64,000 bases of DNA from Sporosarcina sp. BP05 (lineage in GTDB: Bacteria > Bacillota > Bacilli > Bacillales_A > Planococcaceae), in NCBI RefSeq assembly GCF_014282005.1, contig NZ_JACFTD010000004.1, positions 62,001 to 126,000 of the forward strand. The letters are read 5' to 3'. Every line of letters starts with the position of its first letter. Position 1 is the stretch's first letter. Positions 52,922 to 61,259 of the stretch are shown here, piece by piece. The notes beneath the pieces were generated by a model. The model saw nothing but the letters and a program-made list of their open reading frames with translations, was not told where the DNA came from and did not search any database. The position numbers and the translations under genes are program-made.

Positions 52922-54538
52922 ATGATAGCAGTCAGTAATGTAAGTCTTCAATTCGGCGACCGCAAGCTATTTGAAGATGTGAATATACAGTTTAATCCGG
53001 GTCATTGTTATGGTCTAATTGGTGCAAACGGTGCGGGAAAATCGACATTCCTTAAAATATTGTCAGGTGAACTTGAACCACAATCAGGAAATGTCATCAT
53101 GAACAAAGACGAACGTCTTGCTATATTGAAACAGAACCATTTCGAATACGAAGAAAGTGTCGTACTTGACACAGTTATTATGGGCCACAAACGCCTATAT
53201 GACATTATGATGGAGAAAAACGCCATCTATGCAAAAGAGGACTTCTCAGATGAGGACGGCATGCGCGCAGCTGAACTTGAAGGTGAATTTGGCGACTTGA
53301 ACGGTTGGGAAGCTGAATCTGAATCTGCAATCCTTTTACAAGGACTTGGTCTTGCAGATGAATATCATCAACTGAAGATGTCTGAACTAAACGGTTCTGA
53401 TAAAGTGAAAGTACTTCTTGCACAAGCTTTGTTTGGCAAGCCTGACGTTCTTCTTCTGGATGAGCCTACAAACTCACTTGATTTGAAAGCAATTCAATGG
53501 CTAGAAGAATTCCTTATGAACTTCGAAAACACTCTTATTGTTGTATCGCATGACCGTCACTTCTTAAACAAAGTTTGTACGCAAATTGCGGATGTCGACT
53601 TTTCTAAAATCCAGATCTACCCGGGTAACTATGATTTCTGGTACGAGTCCAGCCAACTTGCACTAAGAATGTCACAAGATCAAAACAAGAAAAAAGAAGA
53701 AAAAATTAAAGAGCTTCAAGCATTCGTTGCCCGCTTTAGTGCCAATGCTTCGAAATCTAAGCAAGCTACTTCACGTAAGAAAACGTTGGAAAAAATCGAA
53801 TTGGATGATATTAAACCATCTTCAAGACGTTATCCTTTCGTCAACTTCCAAATGGGCCGTGAAATTGGAAATGATGTTCTAAGTATCCAAGAAGTTAACA
53901 AAACACAAGATGGTAGAGTAATGCTTAAAGATGCTTCATTTACAATTGATAAAGAAGACAAAGTCATTCTTCTTGGAGATCCTCTTGCCAAAACAGCACT
54001 CCTTCAACTGCTTGCTGGAGAGTCCGAGCCTGATTCTGGAGCTATCAAATGGGGAGTTACGACAACACATGCATACCTCCCTATCGATAACAGTAAGTAC
54101 TTCCAAGGTTCGGAAAACTCACTTGTCGAATGGTTACGTCAATATTCACCGGACGACCAAACCGAGACATTCCTGCGCGGCTTCCTAGGGCGTATGCTGT
54201 TTTCTGGTGACGAAGTGAACAAAAAGCCATCTGTATTATCCGGTGGAGAAAAAGTTCGCTGTATGCTTTCAAAAATGATGCTGACAAGTTCGAACGTTCT
54301 TCTTCTGGATGAACCGATGAACCACTTGGATCTTGAATCAATTCAAGCACTTAACAACGGACTGATTTCATTCAAAGGCGCAATGATTTTCACATCTCAT
54401 GACCAACAATTCATCCAAACGGTTGCGAATCGAATCATTGAAATCCATGATGATGGTACAATCTTCGATAAATTGATGAATTATGATGAGTACCTAGAAT
54501 GGAAAGAACAACAAGAAAAACAAAACAAAAAGAAATAA
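52922..54538 (+). CDS. ykpA: ABC-F family ATPase YkpA
   Basis: 538 residues, two ABC domains joined by a charged linker (about 240-295, KKKEEKIKELQAFVARFSAN). Domain 1 has Walker A GANGAGKST and Walker B LLLDEPTNSLD but a poor signature, LNGSDK. Domain 2 has a degenerate Walker A (GDPLAKTA), intact LSGGEK and LLLDEPMNHLD. The degenerate pieces fall in the same composite ATP site; from memory the same weakness exists in Bacillus YkpA, so it is a family trait. ABC-F proteins act on ribosomes; the role of YkpA is not known. No membrane segment. Own promoter and terminator. Confidence 0.88.
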   Translation: MIAVSNVSLQFGDRKLFEDVNIQFNPGHCYGLIGANGAGKSTFLKILSGELEPQSGNVIMNKDERLAILKQNHFEYEESVVLDTVIMGHKRLYDIMMEKNAIYAKEDFSDEDGMRAAELEGEFGDLNGWEAESESAILLQGLGLADEYHQLKMSELNGSDKVKVLLAQALFGKPDVLLLDEPTNSLDLKAIQWLEEFLMNFENTLIVVSHDRHFLNKVCTQIADVDFSKIQIYPGNYDFWYESSQLALRMSQDQNKKKEEKIKELQAFVARFSANASKSKQATSRKKTLEKIELDDIKPSSRRYPFVNFQMGREIGNDVLSIQEVNKTQDGRVMLKDASFTIDKEDKVILLGDPLAKTALLQLLAGESEPDSGAIKWGVTTTHAYLPIDNSKYFQGSENSLVEWLRQYSPDDQTETFLRGFLGRMLFSGDEVNKKPSVLSGGEKVRCMLSKMMLTSSNVLLLDEPMNHLDLESIQALNNGLISFKGAMIFTSHDQQFIQTVANRIIEIHDDGTIFDKLMNYDEYLEWKEQQEKQNKKK

Positions 54539-54543
54539 TGTTA

Positions 54544-54578
54544 AGCCGTTTCCCTTCATTGGGAAACGGCTATTTTTA
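54544..54578 (+). terminator. Terminator of ykpA
   Basis: Perfect 11-bp stem AGCCGTTTCCC/GGGAAACGGCT, six-base loop, ATTTTTA. Confidence 0.9.
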
Positions 54579-54670
54579 TCGATAAATGATGTTGGAGTTC
54601 CGATTGGAATTAATTCACTATTGTATGATATCCGTCGAATTGGGTATAACCAATAGAAAGGAGTGTTTTC

Positions 54671-55339
54671 ATGAGGAAAATAAATCTTTTCGTCTTTCTG
54701 TTAGTAGCGGTTCTTGTCTTTTCAGGATGTTCAAAAAAACAACCGACTACCCTTGATAATTCAGGGTCAACCAATGGCACAATTGGTGAAGATGTTGTCA
54801 AAGAAAGTGAAAGTGAGAAAGATGGGGAAATTTCTTTAACCGATCTTTTTCTACCGGATGGTTCAAAGGCACATTATCTAGGTGAAGGAAATGAATTTGC
54901 AGAACTAGATGTTGAAGTGACACGGCCGTTTGAAAATTATGTTGTCGTCCATGAGAATAATGGCGGTTCCCTGGTTCGCCATATTTATAAAATCGAACCT
55001 GACAAAATTAGTATCTTGGATCAGAAAACTGTCGAATTAGTGAAAGACTTTCCTTCACAGGAAGAACTGGATGCATTGATTCCAACTGGCGTTTATCTCA
55101 AGAAACCCCTAAAAATAGGTACAACATTTGATACGTGGTCGATTGTTGAAATGGACACAACCGTCGAGACACCGTACAAGAAGTTTGATCATGCTATTGT
55201 TATCGAAATGAAAACCGATGACTTCGTCAACCGTAAGTATTTCGTTGAAGGGTTTGGTGAAGTCAAACGGGAATCAATTATGCAGACAGATGATGGTAAA
55301 TCTGTTGTTACCTCTTCATTGCAAACAGTCGACAAATAG
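54671..55339 (+). CDS. Predicted lipoprotein, unrecognised
   Basis: 222 residues. Signal peptide with lipobox VFSGCSKK (Cys about 20), a low-complexity Ser/Glu/Asp linker (about 25-55), then a beta-rich domain with LFLPDGSKAHYLGEGNEFAE, VRHIYKIEPDKISI and KYFVEGFGEVKRE. The last part resembles the repeated strands of lipoproteins that end FVEGLG.V.; function unknown. GAAAGGAG lies about nine bases before ATG 54671; a possible promoter is TTGTAT-18-TATAAC at 54621-54650. Monocistronic. Confidence 0.75.
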   Translation: MRKINLFVFLLVAVLVFSGCSKKQPTTLDNSGSTNGTIGEDVVKESESEKDGEISLTDLFLPDGSKAHYLGEGNEFAELDVEVTRPFENYVVVHENNGGSLVRHIYKIEPDKISILDQKTVELVKDFPSQEELDALIPTGVYLKKPLKIGTTFDTWSIVEMDTTVETPYKKFDHAIVIEMKTDDFVNRKYFVEGFGEVKRESIMQTDDGKSVVTSSLQTVDK

Positions 55340-55344
55340 CGTGA

Positions 55345-55377
55345 AAAAAGAAGCGTCCCTAGTCAGGACGCCTCTTT
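55345..55377 (+). terminator. Terminator of the lipoprotein gene
   Basis: GCGTCC/GGACGC core extended by AAGAA/CTCTT, loop seven bases, short U tail. Confidence 0.7.
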
Positions 55378-55396
55378 AAATTGTGCAATAAATTCA

Positions 55397-55442
55397 CATC
55401 TTCCAAAAGGTACCGACAATGACGATTACCTTTTGGAAGATG
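55397..55442. repeat. Perfect 16-bp inverted repeat
   Basis: Arms 55397-55412 (CATCTTCCAAAAGGTA) and 55427-55442 around 14 bases. It lies between convergent genes but lacks a T run at either exit. It may be the DUF1033 gene terminator or a separate hairpin element. Confidence 0.6.
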
Positions 55443-55471
55443 CGAATGCGTGTTTATTTCCAATGCTTATT

Positions 55472-55768
55472 TTAGCAGAAAGCATTGGGCTTCCCATCCT
55501 TCATTAAGATAACACCATGATACAGTTGGAGATCTTCATCACAGCCTTCACAGAAGTTTATTTCGTCTTCAGACCAAAAGACAAAAAAACATTCTTTTTT
55601 CATAGCTTCACGTTTATGCTTGTCTCGTAATTCACTAGTCAATTTATTAAAGTGCACCTCAGCAAGTGCTCTATCCTCGAATGAATGGCGTGAACGGATT
55701 GTTTCTTCCCACTCTTCAAACATCCACCATGGCTCATAATCTGCTTTCATATAAATCACTTCATACAT
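55472..55768 (-). CDS. DUF1033 family protein
   Basis: 98 residues beginning MYEVIYMKADYEPWWMFEEW, the clear DUF1033 signature, followed by EETIRSRHSFED and a C-terminal part with FVFWSEDEINFCEGCDEDLQ, LYHGVI and a final Cys. Small, acidic and cytosolic; function unknown. The CEGC pair could bind metal. AGGAGG lies eight bases before ATG 55768. Monocistronic. Confidence 0.85.
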   Translation of the reverse strand: MYEVIYMKADYEPWWMFEEWEETIRSRHSFEDRALAEVHFNKLTSELRDKHKREAMKKECFFVFWSEDEINFCEGCDEDLQLYHGVILMKDGKPNAFC

Positions 55769-55969
55769 TTTCCAAACCTCCTATGTAACTCTTAGTTGAA
55801 TGTCCTTCATTTTAACAAACTCCCTCCTGATGTCCAATTAATTGCTTTCCTTTAGAATTCAAATGGTAGGTGCAGATTGCATTTATCGGGTATAATTGAA
55901 CTACTGACATGAAACTTTATTCATTTTGAAACGTATAAAGTATAAGGTCAAAGGAGGTATGAATAGATC

Positions 55970-56626
55970 ATGAAGGAAGTCAAACAATTTTTCATTAGAC
56001 ATTTCATTACAGCTCCAATCAGTTTTGGATCCTGGCTCTTCTTTGTTATGGGTGCAGGTATGAATATTTTTGCGGCTACTGGCCTTTTAGTAGCGATCTA
56101 TTTAGGCGGAACGTTTACTCTAAAGCAGATTCAACTTTCATCCAACTTAAAAAAACTCGGGATGTCCCGTTCTGAATACAGTCACATTAAAGGACAAATT
56201 ACTGGTGCGAAAATGAAAATTAAACGACTGAATGGTCTTTATGGACAAGTTAGGTCAATCCAGGCATTTAGGCAACTTCATGAAATGAGTAGCCTATCTA
56301 GAAGGATTCTTAATCTCGTTCGATCCAATCCTAAAAAGTTTTACGATGTCGAGAAATTTTTCTATGCCCATCTTGATTCTGCAGTCGAATTGACTTCGAA
56401 ATATGCGCTGCTTATCAACCAACCATTGAAGGATAAAGAACTTCGCATCGCATTACAAAATACGCGTGAAACGCTTGGTGATGTTAACAAGCAATTGGAG
56501 CAAGACCTACGAAGCGTTTTGGCATCTGATATAGACCAGCTCCAATTGGAAATTGACTTTGTTGATGTATCCATGAATAATAAAAAGCCGCTTCTTGAAA
56601 TGAAAGGAGATCCACACAATGACTGA
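55970..56626 (+). CDS. xpaC: XpaC family protein (5-bromo-4-chloroindolyl phosphate hydrolysis)
   Basis: 218 residues. Two N-terminal membrane helices (about 14-50: FITAPISFGSWLFFVMG, then GLLVAIYLGGTFTL) precede a long helical domain (KKLGMSRSEYSHIKGQITG, RLNGLYGQVRSIQAF). This is the XpaC family, named from a screen for phosphatase activity; enzymatic function is doubtful and a membrane adaptor role is as likely. It overlaps the TelA-like gene by eight bases, the same pair as xpaC-yaaN in Bacillus. AAGGAGG lies before ATG 55970. Confidence 0.85.
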   Translation: MKEVKQFFIRHFITAPISFGSWLFFVMGAGMNIFAATGLLVAIYLGGTFTLKQIQLSSNLKKLGMSRSEYSHIKGQITGAKMKIKRLNGLYGQVRSIQAFRQLHEMSSLSRRILNLVRSNPKKFYDVEKFFYAHLDSAVELTSKYALLINQPLKDKELRIALQNTRETLGDVNKQLEQDLRSVLASDIDQLQLEIDFVDVSMNNKKPLLEMKGDPHND

Positions 56627-57803
56627 AAATAACCCTAAAAAAACAATTGATGATTTACTTGATAGTCCTTTTGATTTTCAAGAACCCCTTCTTCCAAAGG
56701 AAATGCAAACAGAAAAAAAAGAGGTTGAAACGAGCATTAAACTAATTGATCGTCTTTCTCCTGAGGAAAGAGAAAAGGCAAAAGTGCTTGCACAGCAAAT
56801 TCCTGTCGGCAACTACGAAGCGATTATTACGTACGGCGCAAATGCTCAAAGCGAGCTTTCAAGGTTCTCCACTCAAATGCTCGATCATGTTCAAGGCAAA
56901 GATATTGGACCTGTTGGAGATGTATTGAAAGATCTGATGAATAAGCTATCTGAAATAGATCCTGACCATTTATCGGACAAGAAGAAATCTGGTCTAAGCA
57001 GGTTATTTAATAAAGCAACGCGGTCTGTTCAAGAAATGATGACGAAATATCAAAAACTTAGTACTCAAATTGATCGGATTGGTATTCAACTTGAGCATTC
57101 AAAACGTGGACTTTTAGAGGATGTTAGAATGCTCGATAATTTATATGATCAAAATAAAACCTATTTCCAAGCGTTGAATATCTACATAGCTGCTGCAGAA
57201 TTAAAGCAGGATGAACTCGCCAACGAAATCATCCCTGAAATGCGCAGAAAAGCTGAATTATCGAGCGATCAAATGGCATTCCAAGAAGTGAATGACATGG
57301 CACAATTCCTAGACAGGTTGGAAAAAAGGTTGTACGATTTGCAATTATCACGTCAAATTACTATTCAAAGTGCACCTCAAATCCGGATGATTCAACAGAC
57401 AAACCAAACACTTGCGGAAAAAATCCAGTCATCTATTATGACTTCAATTCCACTATGGAAAAATCAAATTGCAATTGCCTTGACGTTAAACCGTCAAATG
57501 AAAGCAGTAGAGTCCCAGAAACTCGTTACGAAAACGACAAATGACCTGCTTTTGAAAAACTCGGAAATGCTGAAAATCAATTCAATTGAAACAGCAAAAG
57601 AGAATGAACGCGGTATCATCGAAATTGATACGTTGAAAAAGACGCAAGAAAACTTGATTCAAACTATTGAAGAGACACTGATTATCCAAGCAGACGGTCG
57701 TGCAAAACGTAAAGCTGCTGAAATAGAAATCGGACGAATGGAAGATGAATTGAAACAGCGCCTTCTTGCTGTCCATGAAAAAACACAAAACCGCCCTATC
57801 TAA
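56619..57803 (+). CDS. yaaN: Toxic anion resistance protein, TelA/YaaN family
   Basis: 394 residues, almost wholly helical. Landmarks: QIPVGNYEAIITYGANAQSE near 50-70, FSTQMLDHVQGKDIGPVGD, LERLEKRLYDLQLSRQI-type stretch (LDRLEKRLYDLQLSRQIT) and QAPQIRMIQQTNQ-like SAPQIRMIQQTNQTLAEKIQ. These define the TelA (tellurite resistance) family. The protein probably works with XpaC at the membrane; the resistance phenotype is from plasmid relatives and may not apply. Co-transcribed with xpaC (eight-base overlap). The stop lies inside the terminator stem. Confidence 0.9.
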   Translation: MTENNPKKTIDDLLDSPFDFQEPLLPKEMQTEKKEVETSIKLIDRLSPEEREKAKVLAQQIPVGNYEAIITYGANAQSELSRFSTQMLDHVQGKDIGPVGDVLKDLMNKLSEIDPDHLSDKKKSGLSRLFNKATRSVQEMMTKYQKLSTQIDRIGIQLEHSKRGLLEDVRMLDNLYDQNKTYFQALNIYIAAAELKQDELANEIIPEMRRKAELSSDQMAFQEVNDMAQFLDRLEKRLYDLQLSRQITIQSAPQIRMIQQTNQTLAEKIQSSIMTSIPLWKNQIAIALTLNRQMKAVESQKLVTKTTNDLLLKNSEMLKINSIETAKENERGIIEIDTLKKTQENLIQTIEETLIIQADGRAKRKAAEIEIGRMEDELKQRLLAVHEKTQNRPI

Positions 57804-57820
57804 GGGCGGTTTTGTATTTT
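57787..57820 (+). terminator. Terminator of xpaC-yaaN
   Basis: AAAACCGCCC/GGGCGGTTTT around the stop codon, followed by a T-rich tail. Confidence 0.85.
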
Positions 57821-57860
57821 TATTCCGTAATTATACGGGTTTACCCGCGATTCCCGAAAT

Positions 57861-59768
57861 TCACGAAGTTCTAATTACAATCGCGAGCAATTTCCTCAGT
57901 ATCCGCAAGGTCTGATCTGTAAAGCTATCCACTGAGTTCGATGAAACGGTTTTATTGCCAAACATCATTGAAAAAAGTGCTTTTTGATCAACAGTCGGTT
58001 CTTCCTTCGAAAGGAATAAATGAATGATGGAGATTCCTTTCTTTTCGGTTTCCATTACTGCTTCTGCCGTGTCGAGGATACCGTTCCTATCATAGCCAAA
58101 CGCCGATGGTTCTCCGTCTGAGAAGACCAGCAAAAACTTGTGCTTCTCCTGTCTCGCCCCCAGTTGATCGGCCATCCATCTAATCGCGAATCCATCGCGG
58201 TTATCTTCATTAGCATCAAACGATAAAATTGATAAACCGTTATCTTTATTACGATCTGTAAACGTATGCATAAGCTCAAATACGTTTGGTTGAACTTCCT
58301 TTGTAGCGTTATTTGCATCCTCATAATAGGACGAAATTTCATGACTGACGCCAAGTTGACGGAGTACATCATGAAACATTAAAACGGCCTGTTTTGTTTC
58401 GTCCAATTTGTCGAGCATCGAAGCAGAACCATCAACTAGTAGACCAAATACTGCATCTAGATTAACAGAAGGTGCATTCTTCCTGTAAAATGGTTTCGGT
58501 CGTTCATCCACAACCATCGTCGTTAATTTCGTCGACAGTCGCCCTTTCATAAGGCGCTCACGTTTCGAATCCTGTTTCAAATCGATCCGTTTCTTCATCT
58601 CCTCGACGAAGGACCGGACATACGGCTTTTGCTCTTCTCGCCAAACAGTCAATTGTTGACGATTTCCAACCTCGTCTACGACTTCTATTCGTTGTTCCTC
58701 GTACACGACGTTGACATGCTCTTTTCCAAACATCTTGCCCGCCTTCATCTTTCGATCCCGCTTGTCCGTTTTGTCACTGGTGTCATCCGTCCAGCGGTCG
58801 CTATCATTCCCCTCTGAATCACCAGAGCCCGTCTCTTCGATTTCAGCGTCTTCATTGCCCGGAGTTGCGTCGTTCGCATCACTCTTCCCAGAACGGCCGT
58901 GCTCGAGTTCAAATTCAAGGTGGACGCCTGATTCACTCTCGCTTTCACGATGCCAGGACCGAAACACTTCTTCGATTGTCTCTTTTGGACCTTCCTCGCC
59001 TTCTTCGGCGTCAGACATCCCTTTATGATAATGAAATACTGCATTTTCTTCGGTAATGGAATCGCCAACTGAAAAATACTGATGGACAAGGTCTTTATCA
59101 ATTGACCTTTCTACAATCTCAGTAATTCTATCCGCAATAAATGTATTGTCCTCTGTACTTTTTGAATCGTAGGCATGCTGCAGAACGGATTGAATAAGGC
59201 CAAAGTCGATGGAGTGGGCACCCCAGTCGATAGATGTTTCCGCAAAAAGTCCTTCATGTAGCGATATGAACAGCTGATTCATTAGTGCATCGGCAAGGTG
59301 ATTTTTATGCATATTCGAAGATAGCACACCTCGGTGGGAGTGGACATACGCTTCCCTCCTAGTCTTAAATGCATGTGCGGTGCCTGGCCTTTCTTTTGCA
59401 ATTAGATCAATCAGACGAAACTCTTCTAGCATCATCAATAGTTCCGATGCAAATTTTCGAAGTGGATGTGGGCCATTTTTTTGAGTGAACTCCATCCATG
59501 AGTTAACACTAAAATGCTTCCAATAACCTGCAGTTAACAAATAAATATCAGAAAGTCTTCCCGCATGAATCACTTCATCTGTCCGGTGACGCCAAAAAAC
59601 ACTCATCGAGATAATCCCTTCTTGAGGTCGGAATTCAAGTAGTTTTCGTTCCGTTAATTCAATGAAAGGTGCGTCTGCTAACGCGCGCCCTAATCGTTCA
59701 TACAATAAAAGCGTCTTGGCATCGACCGTTTCATCATTAAATTGAATGAATCGATTCATCTTCACCAT
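57861..59768 (-). CDS. yojO: von Willebrand factor A domain protein, YojO/NorD-like
   Basis: 635 residues. The middle (about 260-350) is a low-complexity acidic region (EEGEEGPKETIEE, GNDSDRWTDDTSD). The C-terminal third is a VWA domain with MIDAS motif DGSASM and later VFSDGEPSAFGYDR. This is the partner of a MoxR-type AAA ATPase, as in NorQ-NorD and CbbQ-CbbO, where the pair activates a metalloenzyme. It starts ten bases after the ATPase stop. In Bacillus subtilis yojO and yojN also lie next to odhB-odhA, so the order is conserved. The client is unknown. Confidence 0.87.
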   Translation of the reverse strand: MVKMNRFIQFNDETVDAKTLLLYERLGRALADAPFIELTERKLLEFRPQEGIISMSVFWRHRTDEVIHAGRLSDIYLLTAGYWKHFSVNSWMEFTQKNGPHPLRKFASELLMMLEEFRLIDLIAKERPGTAHAFKTRREAYVHSHRGVLSSNMHKNHLADALMNQLFISLHEGLFAETSIDWGAHSIDFGLIQSVLQHAYDSKSTEDNTFIADRITEIVERSIDKDLVHQYFSVGDSITEENAVFHYHKGMSDAEEGEEGPKETIEEVFRSWHRESESESGVHLEFELEHGRSGKSDANDATPGNEDAEIEETGSGDSEGNDSDRWTDDTSDKTDKRDRKMKAGKMFGKEHVNVVYEEQRIEVVDEVGNRQQLTVWREEQKPYVRSFVEEMKKRIDLKQDSKRERLMKGRLSTKLTTMVVDERPKPFYRKNAPSVNLDAVFGLLVDGSASMLDKLDETKQAVLMFHDVLRQLGVSHEISSYYEDANNATKEVQPNVFELMHTFTDRNKDNGLSILSFDANEDNRDGFAIRWMADQLGARQEKHKFLLVFSDGEPSAFGYDRNGILDTAEAVMETEKKGISIIHLFLSKEEPTVDQKALFSMMFGNKTVSSNSVDSFTDQTLRILRKLLAIVIRTS

Positions 59769-59778
59769 AGTGATCGCC

Positions 59779-60642
59779 TCATTTCACCCAAGTATCGACT
59801 AATTCCATGACAAGTCTACGTTCAATTGTATCATCCAGCTTCTCCGCGATAGCATACTGGACTGCACGTTTCACAGGGATATGTTCAGCCAACCCCATAG
59901 CGTCGAGCAGGCTTCTCACTGATGCAGCCTCATCGGATAATAATCCGTTCATTACTTGTTTCTTCAAATCGTTACTGATATTAAGGAAAGTCTCAACAAG
60001 CTGTTTCGGGGCAGAAGGACACGTATCCTTCATAACTAATTCTAATTGTTCTCCAGTTAGGTAGGGAACTGTGAACGATACAAAACGATTTTTTAACGCT
60101 TCATTCATCGGAGATGTTCCGACGTAGCCTTCGTTTATGGCTGAAATGACCGTGAAGTCTTCATGCGCATAAATCACTTCACCCGTAAATGGATTTGTCA
60201 GCATACGACGATGGTCCAAAACACTATGAAGGATGGGCAACGTTTCAGGTCTAGCCATATTGATTTCATCGATGTATAAAATATGTCCCTTTTTCATAGC
60301 TTGGACTACGGGTCCTTCGACAAATTCAATAATGCTTTCTCCGTCTTTGCTGATTATCGTTTTAAAACCAAGCAAGGCTTCAGCATCCAAATCAACTGAA
60401 CAGTTTATGCTTTGCATCGGCTGATTAAAGTAATGTGAAATGGTTTGGGCTAATTTTGTTTTCCCAGAACCCGAAGGCCCTTTCAATAACACTGGTTTTT
60501 TTAATACCACACTAATGAGTACGTCATCCCATAAATGAGGGCTTGGAGAAACGTAGCCACCTTCTTGGATTAATCGTACCGCTGCGGTGTCATGCGTTTT
60601 CGTTGTGCGATGCTGCTGTTCTTTTTCTACTAACGAGTTCAT
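59779..60642 (-). CDS. yojN: MoxR-type AAA+ ATPase, YojN/NorQ-like
   Basis: 287 residues. Walker A GPSGSGKT near 54-61, Walker B HILYIDEINMARPETL, sensor 1 region TVISAINEGYVGTSPMNEAL and arginine finger NRFVSFTVPYL. The MoxR/CbbQ/NirQ branch uses such ATPases with a VWA partner to insert cofactors or remodel enzymes. GGAGG is at about 60648-60653. A U-tailed hairpin lies just upstream of the ribosome site, so transcripts entering from the right must pass it. Confidence 0.9.
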   Translation of the reverse strand: MNSLVEKEQQHRTTKTHDTAAVRLIQEGGYVSPSPHLWDDVLISVVLKKPVLLKGPSGSGKTKLAQTISHYFNQPMQSINCSVDLDAEALLGFKTIISKDGESIIEFVEGPVVQAMKKGHILYIDEINMARPETLPILHSVLDHRRMLTNPFTGEVIYAHEDFTVISAINEGYVGTSPMNEALKNRFVSFTVPYLTGEQLELVMKDTCPSAPKQLVETFLNISNDLKKQVMNGLLSDEAASVRSLLDAMGLAEHIPVKRAVQYAIAEKLDDTIERRLVMELVDTWVK

Positions 60643-60657
60643 AAACTTGCCTCCTTA

Positions 60658-60692
60658 TAAAAAAACCCGCACACCAACGAGTGGGTAGCGGG
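60658..60692 (-). terminator. Terminator-like hairpin abutting the yojN ribosome site
   Basis: CCCGC (60666-60670) pairs with GCGGG (60688-60692); on the minus strand it is followed by seven T and then directly ATAAGGAGG. There is no room for a promoter between it and yojN. Either yojN-yojO is transcribed through it (attenuation) or the hairpin protects the mRNA 5' end. Confidence 0.7.
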
Positions 60693-60760
60693 CTTTTAGT
60701 TTTTGTTTAACTAAATATCAAATCTCGTATTTTGGAGAATTTCCAACTTAGCAATTTCAC

Positions 60761-60943
60761 GTCTAGACTCCAGCGCCTAGCCCGGGCTCACACGAAGTGA
60801 GCCATGTAGCTGTTGCCAAAGAACGTGGCGAAATTATGCTGCCTTCTTTTCTGCCACTTCAGTCTTGCAGATAAAGGCAAAGAGCGCGTTTACCCGCAAG
60901 ACTTTCAGCGCTTTTCGGGGCTGAACAGGCGCTTCCGCTTTTG
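60761..60943. repeat. Structured intergenic repeat, long copy
   Basis: Starts gtctagactccagcgcctag and ends ggcgcttccgcttttg. Outer arms AGCGCCTAGCCC and GGGGCTgaacaGGCGCT pair; GGCTCAC/GTGAGCC forms an inner hairpin. It carries both the GTAGCTGTTGCC..TGCTGCC block of copy A and the GATAAAGGCAAAG block of copy B, so it looks like the complete form. Same orientation as all other copies. Confidence 0.8.
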
Positions 60944-60944
60944 A

Positions 60945-61142
60945 TTATTCAAAATACGTTTTATAATAACCCCCGACTTTACCGGAATTATCGAGAATGA
61001 AAATGAATTCATCTGTTTCGTTTTTCACTTCATACTCTTTACCTGGTGTCAGAACATTGTTCACTACATATTTTTCAGCGTCTGCATGCTTGCAGACGAC
61101 AGTACGGATTGCAGGTGCGGTCATCCAATCTTTGAATGTCAT
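60945..61142 (-). CDS. DUF6501 family small protein
   Basis: 65 residues: WMTAPAIRTVVCKHADAEKY, then VVNNVLTPGKEYEVKNETDE and NSGKVGGYYKTYFE. The family (DUF6501) is a short beta-barrel-like protein of Bacillales with the constant VLTPGK.Y.VKNETEE pattern. Function unknown. It lies beyond the odhA-odhB terminator, so it has its own promoter; AAGGCG lies seven bases before ATG 61142. The long repeat begins at its stop. Confidence 0.8.
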   Translation of the reverse strand: MTFKDWMTAPAIRTVVCKHADAEKYVVNNVLTPGKEYEVKNETDEFIFILDNSGKVGGYYKTYFE

Positions 61143-61175
61143 TGTTAATCACGCCTTTTCTGTGGGGTGGATAAG

Positions 61176-61209
61176 GAAAAATCGACCCGCTAACAATAAC
61201 GGGCCGATT
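61176..61209 (-). terminator. Terminator of odhA-odhB
   Basis: AATCGGCCCG/CGGGTCGATT stem (one G-T pair), ten-base loop, TTTTT on the minus strand. Confidence 0.88.
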
Positions 61210-61223
61210 ACCTAACTATTCTT

Positions 61224-61257
61224 GTCTAGACTTCGGGCGCCAGCCCTCCGCTTTTCG
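61224..61257. repeat. Minimal relic of the structured repeat
   Basis: gtctagacttcgggcgccag followed by ccctccgcttttcg keeps only the two ends of the repeat, with GGGCGCCAGCCC as a short hairpin. Confidence 0.5.
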
Positions 61258-61259
61258 TA

